Made by a program: the position numbers and the translations under genes. A stretch of 64,000 nt of DNA from Laburnicola sp. R22_1. Lineage: Eukaryota; Ascomycota; Dothideomycetes; Pleosporales; Didymosphaeriaceae. The notes under the pieces were generated by a model. The model was not told the DNA's origin. It saw nothing but the letters and a program-made list of their open reading frames with translations, and did no database searches. Below are positions 32,801-45,506 of the stretch, in pieces; positions within the stretch are counted from its first letter, which is position 1; each line of letters starts with the position of its first letter. Location: the NCBI GenBank assembly GCA_014281115.1, contig JACONQ010000006.1, positions 744,001 through 808,000 of the forward strand. Reading direction: 5' to 3'.

Positions 32801-35800
32801 AAGCTTCTCTTATATATAAGCTTTAACAGCTTCTATTTCCTCTTAAGATAACCTAAAAGCGTGCTAGAATATTGGCTCTACGCCTTCTTTAAGCGGTATC
32901 TTATAATCTAAGCCCTTATAGGGCGGAGGCATATTCTTAGCTAACTTAGGATCCTATAGGTTAATAATTAAGTAGTAGGCCTTTGGGATTAATTTCTTTA
33001 ACTCCTTTACTAAGGGCGGTGTCTTGCCTAGTTTATTATAAAACTTCTTAAAGTCTTTATATAAGGCGGTAGCGATGTCTGTAAAGAAGACTATTGCCGC
33101 TAGGTATTTATCTAACTTCTTAGAGTACTCTTTGTATTTGTCCTAATTCTTTAGATAGATCTAGATAATAGAGTTGGGGTTATATTGCGCAAACGCTATT
33201 AACGCTTTAGTAGAGATTAGCGCGATCTCTATATTATTCTTTATCTTTACTATAGGTTAGGTTATCTTAGCGTAACTCTTGCTATAATAATTATAAGTAA
33301 TCTTAACTAATAGATTGCTATGCAAATAGTTATAGTAGTAGTAATTAGACTTAAATATTATAAATTGTTCTAACCACTTTATAGTAGAGTTGTGGGTCTT
33401 AAGCTATAGTTAACTGACAATAAGATTAAAACTAATAATATCTATAACCTAGAACTAGTCCTTGCTACTATAGCCTCTAATATTAATTCTTACCTTAGCT
33501 ATATCGCTTATAAAGCTAACAATCTTTCTATCCACTAACTTAAGTAATATAGAGCTCTTAGTAGGGACTATTATTAGTTTGTGCTATTGCGTAAAGGCTG
33601 TGCTTACTATTTACCTAGTATATTTACTATTAGAGAGTAGCGTGGCTTTAATAGGAGCCTTTTAGGGCAAGATAATATTATATCTTATCTTTATTTGTAA
33701 GCTATATAGTAGTTAATCTAGAGGCTTAGATTCTAGTAAATAGTCTATTGCGTTAACTATAGTAGACGTAACTATCTCTTCTAGTCTATAAGTATTATTG
33801 TATAACTTACTTAATAACGCGAGTAATAACTATATACTTAGTTAACTTACTAGCGCGTTAGAGTGGCACCTCTTAAGGGTGGTAGTAACCTTTTTATACG
33901 CTAGTAAGAGTTTCTAAAGGCAACTATCTATAGGAACTACTCTTTTCCTAAGCCTATATTAGTTAGGTTTGTAAGTTTAAGATTAATAAGGTCTATAGTA
34001 TTAAGGAGCTTGTAATAAAAAGATAACTTTATCTAACTTTTATAAGGAGTATTTGCGTCCTTAGGGTTATATTCTAGCTTTAGATAGTAGGCGCACTATC
34101 CCTTCTTAATAATAAAATATAATTTGTTAGCGGCTTCCTAGTACTTATCTTTACTATATTTCTTATTAATATTAGCTCCTCCGCCACTACTGTTACTATA
34201 AGAACAGTTATTAGAGTTCTTCTAGCTGTCCTTATCTTTGTCTTTACTAGTGGCCTTATTATCTCCATATTTACTACTAAAGGCGGCGGTTATACTTATC
34301 TTAACCACTTAAAGACAATTTATAAAGTTAGCCTAATTCTTATTCCCTTAGGTGCTATAGGAAGTAGGGCCTTAGAACTGCGAATTAAGGTTTATTAGAG
34401 CTTAGAACTTCTTAGATGTTAGATTTAGTTTAGCGCGGAACGCAATATTATTAAATTAGCTTAACTACTAACCTAAAGTCTTTAAATTACCTTATTTAAC
34501 TGTGCTATTTACTAGCTTAGATATAGTGTTGCCTTGTTTATTAATAATACTAAATAACTCCTTTAAGTTATTATATAACTACTAGCACGTCTTATACTTA
34601 TTATCTAAGTTTAGTAGCAACTAATTCTTAATGGCTTAATAAGCTATCTTATCTGTATGCTTGTAGAGATATTTAATCTTTGTCTATTTGTTAGTAAACT
34701 AGTTAAAGGAGTAATTAAACTTAGTTTCCGCTAATATAATCTATTTCTCTAGGTCCTCTATATCTTCACTACTAAATATTTTAATATTAAGGTATTAAGG
34801 GTTAGAGCAACGCGTTATAGTACTAGCCTTACTAACTATAGAGGTGGAAGTACCCTAGTAGGCACGTTAAGGGTCGCGTTTACCTTTACTATTAGAACTA
34901 CTACTATTGCTACTATTATTACCTTTGTTATTAGAGGTGTTAAGATTAGTGGCCTGCTACTTATAGGGCTTTGTCTTCTTCTTACGCTAGTCCTTTTAAC
35001 CTACTTATATAAGGAGCTTCTAGTTAAGAGTCTTAGTAGTGTTAGCGCGCTAGATGGCCTTATTGCGTTATTAGCGCGTAGTGTTACAGTCCTTATAGAG
35101 GCGCGCAACTATAGCTTTAGTCTTATCTAACTAGGCATCCTTATCTTATAACTTGTGGCTAAGTTTGCGGATAGCCTAGCTTTCTATCTTAAGCAATTAT
35201 TATGAATTATTAAGCACAGCTTTAGACAGACTTAATTATTTTGTCACTATCGCTAAGTCTAATTGTAATAACAAGTCTTACTATAGGTACTTAATAATAG
35301 CGTTAAACTATTCCTATAAATATAGTAGGACCTTAGTGGCAAGGTCCTTAATTATAGCGACCTTATAAATAAAAGTGTCCTTACAAGGTATTCTATTGCT
35401 GTAGATATTATAGAATAGGATAAGTATCTTTTTAATAGTGTCCTTACCTTCCTTATCTATAACTACCTATATAATATTATCTATAACCTTTTTATAATGC
35501 GCCTATAAGATGCGGTAGGCAGTGGCAAAGTTGTACTTATTATCTACTATAGTCTATTCCTATAACTTCTGTACGCAAGGGTAGAGTTGCTAGTTATGTT
35601 ATTTCTTTGCTTTTTTTAACTTATAACCTTCTTCTATAAAGGCTAGCTTTAACTTACTGCTACTATAAGGCAGGCTGCCTAAAGTAAAGAATACCTTTAT
35701 TAGGTTTAGTAGTAAGCTTATTAGCGTGCACAAGGTGTAGCAGCTACTAAGAGATTTACTACTAAGGAATCTAAAAGGTCTACGCATAGACTTTGCTAGT

Positions 35801-36100
35801 ACTACGTAGGAATTATTATTAAGGTTGCTATTATCCTCCTTATTATTACTATTAAATAAGTAATTATGCGTAGATTAAGTGCTGTTATTTATAATAGTTA
35901 ATATAGATGTTTGCTGCTAACTAGAGTCCTAAGTTATAGAGGCTTCTATAGTCTTAGACTTACTAGCATTCTTATAGCTAGAATATTTCCTACTAAGCTA
36001 TACTATTATTCTAGATCTATATATTAATTAAATAAGTAAGGTGGGTCTTACGCACTAATCTCTATAGGCTTACTAGCTTGCCTAGTCTTCTGTGCTAAGG
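29870..36100 (-). pseudogene. Ty3/gypsy gag-pol relic
   Basis: Read on the minus strand, the reverse transcriptase shows a CINYHKLNKI segment near 32,720, LTRFRLFKYIIMPFRLYN near 32,500, and LAYLDNVLVYSENKEDYKR near 32,415-32,370, where the catalytic YLDD has become YLDN. RNase H should lie at about 31,950-31,650. The integrase zinc-binding region ends IKNYLTCSRLKLK (to 31,012). The integrase core has ILPLPKSHYYDCDY (about 30,930) and TKPLLSTTTY near 30,700. A C-terminal chromodomain with GLLHYLVK and a following SYNKLD lies around 29,960-29,900. Gag occupies roughly 34,300-36,000 but is too degraded to divide. Stops at Trp and Gln codons are abundant. The order RT-RH-IN-chromo places it with the chromoviruses. 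Confidence 0.85.
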
Positions 36101-36127
36101 TGACTCTAAAGGTTAATACGTAGATTA

Positions 36128-36322
36128 TGTTAGGAAGCTTAGGTAACAAATAATTAAAAAAGTTAATATTAATAGAATCTATGTATAGGTATTAGCTAAA
36201 AGTGATAGCTAAGCTTATAAGGCGCGCGAGGCGCGCTAAGAACGCGCTAGTATCTAATTAGGACTAGTGCTAGGGAAACCTTACTAGTCGGCGTAAGGTA
36301 ACTCCAACCTAGTTTTATAATA
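36128..36322 (-). repeat. 5' LTR of the Ty3/gypsy element (195 bp)
   Basis: Partner of 29,231-29,425. On the plus strand it starts TGTTAGGAAGCTTAGG and ends CTAGTTTTATAATA. Confidence 0.9.
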
Positions 36323-37441
36323 ATATAATATAATATTATGTATAAGCTCTAAGCCCTAGGACTAAAGCGCGTTAAAAAATTTCTAACGTCTTCTCCTAGC
36401 TTTTAAGACAACTAACCCTATAATAACAACACCTTAACTTGCTTCCCTACTACTATATTACTAGATAATAGACAACCTACTATACACACGTATATATGCT
36501 TTACTACTACTATTACTATAATATATAATAAATTACGCGCGCGCTTTCTACTCCTAATACTAAATAGTACCCTAATACTTTGCTAGCCTTACTCTATCTA
36601 TTACCTACAAATATCCTATAGTATAATTATATATTTATATATTCTCTATACTACTAGCACCTACTCTATATAACTACTATCTTTAAAGTAAGTAGCTATT
36701 AATTAAAAATCTAATATTAGGTAGTAATTACTTATATAAGCTATATAGTAGTATATAGCTACTAATCTAGACGTTTACTTTATAAAAATATTTATATTCT
36801 TTTAGTTCTTATCTTTAATAGTTATAAACACCTTGTACCTAAACTAGTATTACGTAATCTATATTATAAAACTTATCTATTTAATCCTAGGCTTCTGCCT
36901 AATAAGATCTATATTCTCCTTAATTTAGTAATCTAATTCTATAGCAGCTATCTATAGGTCTTTAGTATAGATTATATAGTTTTTAATATTAAGTGGCATC
37001 TAGCTATTATACCTAGCTACGTTATTATTTATGTCTCCTAAGTAGGGGTGCAATACCGCACATCTAGTAGCGATAGTAATATTAATAGCGTCTTTAGGGC
37101 AAGAGATAAATATAGGAACTAACCTTAAGATCTTACGCAATAATTAAATATATTATATAGTAAATAAATAAACACTTAATCTCTAGTTGCAGATTTTATA
37201 TTATGCGTAGGTAACTGCGTATTATATTATTAACTTTAGTACCTAGTATATTGTATAATTAACTGCCTCTAGTATAAGGAGCTAATTTACACGTGCTAAT
37301 AAATAGTCCCTAGCTTCCTAACCTATTCTTAAGCTGCTTTACCTTTTTAATGCGTTTTTAGCACACCTATAGCTTTCCCTTATAGTGTTATACTGTATAC
37401 TAAAAGGTCTATAATATTTCTCTTTCTAATATTAATCCTTT

Positions 37442-37919
37442 AAGCTTATAAGCTTAAAGCTACTAAAAAAACTCTACTTATTTATTATACTAGACTTTAA
37501 AATAATAATTCTTTTCTATATTGATAATACTCTTTACTTTAAGTATAGAAATTATAAATTTAATTATAATATATTTTAGAATAAAATTATATCTATATAT
37601 AAATTTAAAGATTAAAGCCTTATTTAATAGTTTTTAGGTGTTTACATATTTACAAAATATAATAATAAATTAATTAAGCTTGTTTATAATACCTATATTA
37701 AAAAGACTACTAAGAAATTTAGTTTTAAAAGTAGTAGAAGCTTTTTAGTAACTCTACGTTCTTTAAAGAAGCTTATTAAGAATTAGGGTAAAGCTTCTTT
37801 ATAGAAAATTAAGTACTCCTAGAAGTATATAGGCTTAGTTCTTTATACTACTATTATACTTTATTTACATATTATATTTATAGTTTTAAAGCTTTTACAC
37901 TTTCTTACTAATCTAAGTA
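37442..37919. other. AT-rich RIP-degraded stretch, no gene seen
   Basis: Heavily mutated, with stops in all frames. Minus the stops, some plus-strand tracts look protein-like (around 37,490-37,850), but I cannot assign them. Confidence 0.45.
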
Positions 37920-38090
37920 AATAATACTTTACTATAGTAGAATATAGTCGCATTATTTATTTAGTGTTAATTATACTTTTTAACCTCCTTTTTTTAATTT
38001 AAGCCTGCGTAGGTTGGAATAGAAAGGCCACTCTAGTCTAGCGCCTAAAAATATAGTCTACTTCTAGTCTCTACTAATATAATAATTATA
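37920..38090 (+). repeat. F6 repeat segment
   Basis: Matches 13,910-14,075, including GCCTGCGTAGGTTGGAATAG and GCGCCTAAAAATATAGTCTA. It lies immediately left of the LTR element at 38,117. Confidence 0.5.
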
Positions 38091-38116
38091 AGGACGGTAC
38101 ATAGCCTTATAGGGCT

Positions 38117-38393
38117 TATAACAGTTCTGTGCTAGCCTCCCTACTAAGCACACCCTATTACCTTTCTTTTACACCCTATTTTCTCCTATCTACGCCTTTT
38201 ACCTTCCTAAAGGCGTCTTTTCTAGTTAGTGTTAGCGTGTAGCTAGTGTAGGCCTATGCCTTATACTACCCTTTATATAAGAAAGGGCCTTCTATATTTC
38301 TTTCTTATCTACAATCTTAGAATAGTATTAACTTTACTAGCTTTTTTAACTATTCTAGCTATCCCTAATAGATTAGCCCTATAAGGCTATATA
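38117..38393 (+). repeat. 5' LTR (277 bp)
   Basis: Starts TATAACAGTTCTGTGCTAGC (TG changed to TA) and ends AAGGCTATATA. It contains the CCTATTTTCTCCTATCTACG segment shared with the right LTR. Directly left of it, 38,099-38,116 resembles the LTR's own end, hinting at a fragment of an earlier LTR. Confidence 0.88.
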
Positions 38394-41300
38394 TCGCCTT
38401 TATATTATTTTAAGATTAACCTTTTTATTTAGCTATAGATAGTAATATAATATTTACTTCTCCCTTATCTATAGCTAGTTAAATTAGTAAAAGTTTTACC
38501 TTATTAGTTACTAGTTATACTAGGTGATTGCCTAAGGTCTATAAAACTACTAATATAACTTCTCTACCTATTATAAGTAAGTAAGAGTGTATTAGTTTAT
38601 TAGTTACTAGTTATGCTAGGTAGTAGTTCTATGCTAAAGTTTGCAAGACTACTAATATAACTTCTCTGCCTACTATAAGTAGGTAAGGGTATATTAGATT
38701 AGTTACTAGTTATGCTAGGTAGTTATTACACTACGTAAGGTCTATAAGACTGCTAATATAACCTTTTTACCTACTATAAGTTAGTAAGGGTATATTAGTT
38801 TATTAGTTACTAGTTGTGCTAAGTAGTTATTATACTACCTAAGGTCTATAAGACTACTAATATAACTCCTCTGCCTACTATAAGTTAGTAAGAGTGTATT
38901 AGTTTATTAGTTACTAGTTATACTAGGTAGTTATTATACTACGCTAAAGTCTATTTAAGAGACTACTTCTATACTCTTTTGCATATTAGTAAGAGTGTAT
39001 TAGTTTATTAGTTACTAGTTATGCTAGGCAGTTATTATACTACGCTAAGGTCTATTTAGAGAGACTGCCCTAAAAGTCCTAATATTCTAAATATAAATAA
39101 TAATTAATAAACAACAACTACTACGCTACACTCTATAAAGCTAACTTATCTAATAATTACCTTTTAGCGCTAGTATAGCAAGGGCATAAGGTATAAAGCT
39201 AGGAGATTAGAGTTAGGCTATAGTGGTAAATTAGAGGTTAAAGTTTTATATATTTTATGTTATACTTTATTTTGCTTTTAGCTTAGACTATGCGCTAGCT
39301 TACACGCTATATAAAACCTACTATCCTAGGTCTATTTATTATATTCTCTTTGCAACCCCTACTTTACTTAATCCTACTACTACCTATACTATAGTAAGCT
39401 ACTACCCTTTAATTTAGGAGACTTCTAGAATATTCTCTATATTCTCTTTACCTCTAGATAGTTCTAGGATAGATAATATAAAGGGGAACATTTGCCTACA
39501 CTCTACTAATAATAGTTTATATAATACTTATAGTAGAATTTTCCTACTTTACCTTATTAGTAATTTATTATTTATTAAGTAAGGAAAGTAACTAATAGTT
39601 GCTCTTAAGACTACTAGTTACCTCTCTAGTTTTATAAAAAGAGGAGCATAGTTAAACTACTTAGAAAAGTCTATTCTAATAAAATTTCCTATAATACTTC
39701 TAAGCATAATTAATATATTACTGCACTTAAAGTAGATTAGCTAGGTAATAAAGTTTTACTAATAAACTTTAAGTAGTTTATACACTAAGGCAAAGCTAAA
39801 CTTAAAACTACTAAAAAGTTTAGCGCGTTTTTAGCGCAATTTAAACTAGACTAATTACTCTAGTATAGTTTAGAAATAAAATAATTACTTGCTACCTATT
39901 AGCTTTAGGCTTAATATTACTTTTCTTAAGGCCTACTTTTAAAGAAGTTACTAGAATTAGTAGCTAGGACTATTATAAAGTCTAAAGATAACCCTAAATA
40001 GGAGAGTATTATTTAGACTTTATACAAGCGCGCTAATATATTTAAATAAGCTTTTACTATACTTAAGGCACAGACACCTTATACTATAATATAGATAATA
40101 AAGAAAGAATTCTAATTCTATTTTAATAGTGCTACTAACATAGCTATTAAAGAGAACTTATGTACCTTTAATAAAGCTCTCTCTTTTATTAAAGATACTT
40201 ATAATCTGCGGCACTACAGTTCTATATTTCTAAAAAACTATAGCCTAAAAATATCTAATCTACTATATAGTTTGCGCCACCCTTATATAACTAAGCAAAG
40301 CTTATTCTATCTAGTTGCGTCTCAATATACGTCCTAGCCAGCGTCCTAATATATAGTCTATTATCTATCCTAGCTTATAATGCCCACTTTGTAACTAGAT
40401 AATACTTTTTACTACTTTTAATCTCTAAATATATATAAACTAAGCCTACTAATAGCGCCTAAATAAACGTATCCTAAAGTAAATATACTTTTGCTATTTT
40501 TATTATATCTAAGCTAGGGTGCTTTATAAAGTTACCTAATATTAATAAGTACTATAAAAAAGATTAACCTAGTCCTAATATTAAAAATTAGTTAGAGAAT
40601 ATACGCAATAAAATCTGCGTAAATATAGACGATTACTAAGGTAATAATAATAAGGAAGATTAAAATAATCTTATAGAAGCTATTCTTAGCCACCTTAAAG
40701 GCGCGCCTTAAGAGGTAGCGCAAAATTAGCGTTAAATAAATTAGGCCTTCTAAGAAAATTATAGACCTAAAGCACTTTTTAAATTTCTAAAAAAGACTTA
40801 CTATAATTCCTTTGCTTTCTAATAGGCACGTAAAAAGTTTTATAAGCTTTTTCTCTCTAATAGAATAGACGTCTAAATATTCTTATAGGCTTTTAAGAGC
40901 CTAGCTAGAAAGGGTAGACTAGACGCAAAGATCTAAAAGGCCAAATTATAACTGAAGTTAACTAGAAGTCTTAAGTTAGTACTTTAGAAAGAGATAAAAG
41001 ACCCTAATATTAACTACCTAGTAATTAAACGCTAAATACCTATAGCTAGCTACACTACCTATAATAATAGTATAATAAACCCTTTCTAATTATAAAAAGA
41101 ACTTCTTATAAGGTACTACCCTTTAGATTAATACTCTTATATATAGTAACTAGAAAATAAATACCTAATTATAGACCTACTTCTCCCTTTTTAACTTTTT
41201 ATAATTAGACTAAAGTATAGTGTATAAAGCATAACGCCTACTTTAGCTATAGTAAAAAACTTAGAGGTCTATGCTTACACTACTACCCTAAGGCAGTTAT

Positions 41301-43472
41301 ATAAGTAAATATAAAAGTAGAGAATAATCTGAATTTAAATAAACTTAGTATCGCCTACTACTCTAATATAGAAGTAGGTAATTTATTAGATAATAAGGCT
41401 TTAAATACGCGCTACTAGACCACTTTAATCTAGTAGCTTATATAGAAGCTGCTAATCTAATTAATTTAGATAAACTATAATTTTAACTATAAAATATAAA
41501 TGCCAAACTAAAATTACTGCCTATAGGTAATAAGATAATAAAGGTTCCTAAGCTATTTAAAGGCCCCGAGCTAGTTATACTAGTGTAAATTAAATTCTAA
41601 AAGTTAGCTCTTAGGTTATAAGTCTTAATAGATACTAGTGCTAGCACTTATAACTTTATTACTTTAAAGTATATAAAAGTAGTATAAAAATAGCTTAAAG
41701 CTAAACTTCTTTACCTAAAGACACTAATTCCCTTTAAGAACTTTATAGGAAGAGAAGCGTAAAAGTAAATATCTATTTTATAGCCTAACTTAATATTAAT
41801 AAATATAGTATTACTATATAGTTTGTTTTCTATAAAATAGGGGACTATAATCTTATTATTAGTAGGAAATTTTTAAGTAAGCTAACTACCTAGTTAACGC
41901 TTAGGATTGCTACCTTTGTTAAAAAAAATAATAAGAATCTAATCTTTACTAGTAACGTTATCCTACTATAAACTTCTTTACTATCTAATCCTTCCTACTA
42001 GGACAACGCTACCTAATAGGATAGCCTACTTAAAAAGTAGAACTATACCTACTAAATAACTTGCTTATTAAAAGCTAAGTAGAGCGTTTCTAAGGAGATT
42101 TTTATCTAGCTTCTTAGCTCTACAATCTTAGTTATTAGAATGTACTTAAAGGCTTACTGGAAACTAAGCTATAAAGTCGCCTTTAATAAAGATAGTAGCG
42201 TTAAGACTGTTAAGCTGCCTTTCTTAGATAAGAAACTATTAAATAACAAATTGCTTTTTAGTTATCCTATTCCTACTACTTAAGGAAGCTACTAGTAAGA
42301 CTAGTCCCTAGGAATTATATAGTAGAATTTAGGTCTTATTTCTAATCCTAGACCTAGAGACTATAAACCTACTAGAGAAGCTAATTTATAGATTAGGCAG
42401 CTCTTATCTATAGAATTAACTATTTAATTAAAACTACCCTAGCTAGAATAATCTAGGTTAGCACCCTTCTGTCCTACTAAATTACTAACTTAGAAGAAGA
42501 ACTTAGTATTACTTACTATAGTAATAGCCTTAAAGATTATAGTACTGCCGATTATAATAGTAAATTAGAGGATAAAGAGCCTACGTATTATAATAATCTT
42601 TCTAATAATAACCCTAAATTTACTAACCTAATTAATCCTAAGTCTAACTCTTTATAGGAAGAATACTTAAATAATAAATCTAATAGTAAACCGCTTAATA
42701 AAATCTCCTAGAATGCTAATAATTAGGAGCTACCCTCTAACTATTAGCCCTTACTCTAATCTACTAGTTACTTAACTTATTCTGCCCCTAGAGGCACCCT
42801 AAGCTACTAAAATAGGTAGCCTAGTTTACTACTAGTTAAGTAGCTTCCTAGCTAGTCTACTATATATAGACACCTATTACTTTTAGCACCCTTATCTCTA
42901 GTAGCTCTTTTACTAGCTAGCTTACTACTAATTTAGTAGCACTCTAACTAATATATATATATATAGGGCACTTATAACTTTTAGTACTTCTATCTTTAGA
43001 TATTCCTACTACTACTGGCAGCACATATAGCTTTAGGAGCTGCCTTACCCTAATTAAAAACTATATAGTTAGGTTAACACATTTTTTAATACTTTTCTAT
43101 AGTACTAGAGAATATTATATAATATAGTTACGCCTGCGCATAATAAATTAACTAGAAAAATTTTAGCTAATTATATTTTTATATAGTATTAAAGCTAAAA
43201 ATGCGCTTTATTAGTAAAACACTAAACGCTAAGATATAGTTTCTATTGCTTTTTTTACTAATCTACTAATTTACCCCTAATAACTTTCCTTAATATCTCT
43301 ACTAAATAGCAACTAAATTAAAATCTAAGGCTACTATTAGAACTATAGGGGCCTATTACTCCTATTACAACCCTTTTTAGCCCTAAAATAGTGCTAGTTA
43401 TATTAAAAATCCGCTAAAACACCCTATTTTTATATACTTTCCTTTCTTTTTTAGACCTTAAAAGGGGGGTAA
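38394..43472 (+). pseudogene. gag-protease relic of the 277-bp-LTR element
   Basis: Plus-strand tracts from about 39,750 to 43,450 give a Gag-like polar protein followed by an aspartic protease core with a DTSA motif at 41,631-41,642, where the family has DTGA. A hydrophobic IILLLVGNF-like segment follows near 41,845-41,870. Stops (TAG/TAA) are spread throughout. Between 38,394 and 39,750 there are several diverged ~110-bp direct repeats built on TTAGTTACTAGTTATGCTAG (about 38,490-39,060), probably in the leader. No RT, RNase H or integrase motif was found. Confidence 0.6.
38490..39060 (+). repeat. Tandem ~100-130-bp direct repeats in the LTR-element leader
   Basis: TTAGTTACTAGTTATGCTAG or a close variant recurs about six times (near 38,500, 38,600, 38,700, 38,800, 38,900 and 39,010). 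Each time it is followed by AAGGTCTATAAGACTACTAA-type sequence and CTACTATAAGTAAGTAAG. The array is internal to the element, downstream of the 5' LTR. Confidence 0.7.
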
Positions 43473-43749
43473 TATAATAGTTCTATACTAGCCTTCCTAC
43501 TAAGCACACCCTATTACCTTTCTTTAATACCCTATTTTCTCCTATCTACGCCTTGTACCTTTCTAAAGGCGCTTTTTCTAGTTAGTGTTAGCGTATAGCT
43601 AGTGTAGGCTTATGCCCTATACTACTCTCTATATAAAAAAGGGCTCCCTATATTCCTTTCTTATCTACTATCTTGGAATAGTATTAATATAACTAGCTCT
43701 TTTAACTATTCTAGCTGCCCCTAATAGGTTAGCCTTATAAGGCCGTGTA
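43473..43749 (+). repeat. 3' LTR (277 bp)
   Basis: Partner of 38,117-38,393 at identical length. It starts TATAATAGTTCTATAC and ends AAGGCCGTGTA. Confidence 0.88.
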
Positions 43750-44309
43750 CTACTCTTATAGTTATAACAATATTATATAACTTAAATATAGCTAGCCTTA
43801 ATATAATACTTAGATTATATAGCTTTATATAGTAAGTCTATAGTAAACTTACTATAAAAAGAAATATATTAAACAATATATTTTTAAATATATATATAAA
43901 GAGTATAGATTTACTAAATATACTCTTAATATAAGTATAATACTAATATACTAAGATATTATATAAACTAGCATAATAAAAGATAAGATAATATAACATA
44001 TTAAGTTTTTATAGTTTCTAATATCTAATATATATATATAGTTAAAATACTTTGGTATTTAATTAATAGCTTTAAATATAAACTACTAACTCTATTAGTT
44101 TACTAACTTAAATAATAAAATAGTTTACTATAACTCTAGTATGTTAATAGAAAAGAGGTTTTACTAGTAATATAGTATACTAATATTTTTATATTTAACT
44201 ATATATTAAACAGTAAGAAATAGCTTAATCTTTTATAGTATCTAATATATTATTAAAAAGTTAAAATTAGTAATAAAGATGAACTAATAAAGTAAAATCT
44301 ACTAAGTAT
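43750..44309. other. AT-rich stretch, nothing identified
   Basis: TA-rich sequence with stops in every frame. It contains no landmark of families F1-F7. Confidence 0.5.
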
Positions 44310-44770
44310 ACATTCTCTTTCGAATCTCGCCCTCTCTCCCACTGGTTTTTAAACACTAAAAAACCAATCTTTGTGGACAAGAAGAAAAGTAGCCTAAATA
44401 AGCTAGTATCTCTAATAATTGAGAAATTTCTAACTATTTGAGCTAGTCTTAACTAAGTTACTAGATTAAACTTATAGGACGGGAAAGCTATTAGCAAGTA
44501 CCTCTAATAATTAAGAAATCTTTAACTAGTTACTAGTCTTAATAAGTTATTAAGATTTAAACTCATAGGACGAGAAAGTTAATTAAGGCATATTACTATC
44601 TTCTAATTTAGGAAAAACTTTGTTGGAAATTTTAATTCACGCTTTGGATAGACAATAGGCCACTAGTGTTGGTTTTCCCTTAACCCCCTTTAAAGGGCTT
44701 TTTTTACTAGGGGAAAGTATTTCTCGTCTATCTGTACGATTTGCCTGTGGCTATATTTACTTTACAGAAA
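44310..44770. other. Less mutated island of unknown origin with an internal ~110-bp duplication
   Basis: CG-containing words (TTTCGAATCTCGCCC, ATAGGACGGGAAAGC, TCGTCTATCTGTACGATTTG) survive here, unlike the flanks. A segment around 44,420-44,500 is repeated around 44,500-44,580 (AATAATTGAGAAATTTCTAA then AATAATTAAGAAATCTTTAA, each ending CATAGGACGAGAAAG-like). An AACCCCCTTTAAAGGGC inverted repeat lies near 44,683-44,699. No open frame. It may be single-copy DNA or an organelle-derived insertion, which I cannot decide. Confidence 0.4.
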
Positions 44771-45506
44771 ATTTAGAAGCAATGAAAATATTAATAATAA
44801 TACCTTCTTTACTACATATAAAAACTAATTTATAGTAAGTTAGGTAATAATATTATTAAATATATTTTAGTAAATATTTAAACTTAAATTTGTTTCTAAA
44901 TATCTATACTATTATATAGTAGTATAGAATAATGTTATAACTTATTTAAAGAAGCCCTATACAATAAGTAGTTTAGTTAAATAGTACTTAATATTATCTT
45001 AATTATTTATTGTCTAGTCTTAGTAAGTTATATCTATTAATATAATATATATAGTAAAAGATACTAGCTTTATAGAATTGTAATAGGTATAAATAATAGT
45101 ATTAAGTAAGTTTATTTATATATAAAACTATACTAGTATAGAATAGATTTACTAGTAATAATTATTATTAAGCTTACTACACTATTACTTTTGCTTAATT
45201 AACTATATTTATTATATAGTTAACTAATTACTATATATAAGGTATATCTACTTTATAAAGTCTAATTAATATTTATTATTATTTACTAAAGTGTAAAGCC
45301 CTAGTTAATTAAGATAGATACTATTATATACTTAATATATACTCTCTATAGTGCCCTTATCTATACTAATTCTTTTAAACTACTAATATAGCGTCTTTTT
45401 AGCTAGCAAATAGTTAATAAATAGAAACTCTAAAAAGGTAGTTAAAGACTTTATACTAAATACTATATTAATAAATATAAAATATATATAGTATATAGCT
45501 TTTATA

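Larger units (their letters stand above)
29231..36322 (-). mobile_element. Ty3/gypsy LTR retrotransposon with chromodomain, 7,092 bp, RIP-degraded
   Basis: Both LTRs are exactly 195 bp (29,231-29,425 and 36,128-36,322) and the 5-bp duplication ATATA lies outside each (29,226-29,230 and 36,323-36,327). Right-LTR borders are TGTTAG...ATAATA, with CA changed to TA. The complement of 29,426-29,440 is purine-rich (AGAGGAAAGGATAG), forming a polypurine tract next to the 3' LTR, so transcription ran on the minus strand. Internal domains in order agree with that orientation. Confidence 0.92.
29109..37428 (+). repeat. F1 retroposon-like repeat, copy 3, split by the Ty3/gypsy element
   Basis: The outer borders carry a 13-bp direct repeat: ATATTAATTCTTT at 29,096-29,108 and ATATTAATCCTTT at 37,429-37,441, with one C/T difference. 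The F1 sequence is 29,109-29,230 plus 36,323-37,428. After subtracting the 7,092-bp LTR element and its 5-bp duplication, 1,223 bp remain, close to the 1,232 bp of copy 2. Confidence 0.75.
38117..43749 (+). mobile_element. LTR element with gag-protease only, 5,633 bp
   Basis: The LTRs are exactly 277 bp each (38,117-38,393 and 43,473-43,749). A purine run, AAAAGGGGGG, at 43,460-43,469 stands next to the right LTR, giving plus-strand orientation. An aspartic protease motif (VLIDTSAS) is at 41,622-41,645. Only 1.8 kb separates it from the 3' LTR, and that part is Ser/Asn/acidic-rich, with no reverse transcriptase or integrase landmark. The flanking 5-mers (GGGCT and CTACT) do not match, so no target duplication is seen. 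It is either a non-autonomous derivative or a product of recombination. Confidence 0.8.

Noticed and set aside
38490..39060. CRISPR-like array
   Set aside because: The repeats are long, diverged, lack unique spacers of constant length and lie within an LTR element in a fungal genome.
44320..44350. A tRNA 3' half around TTTCGAATCTCGCC
   Set aside because: The flanking sequence does not form a T arm or acceptor stem.
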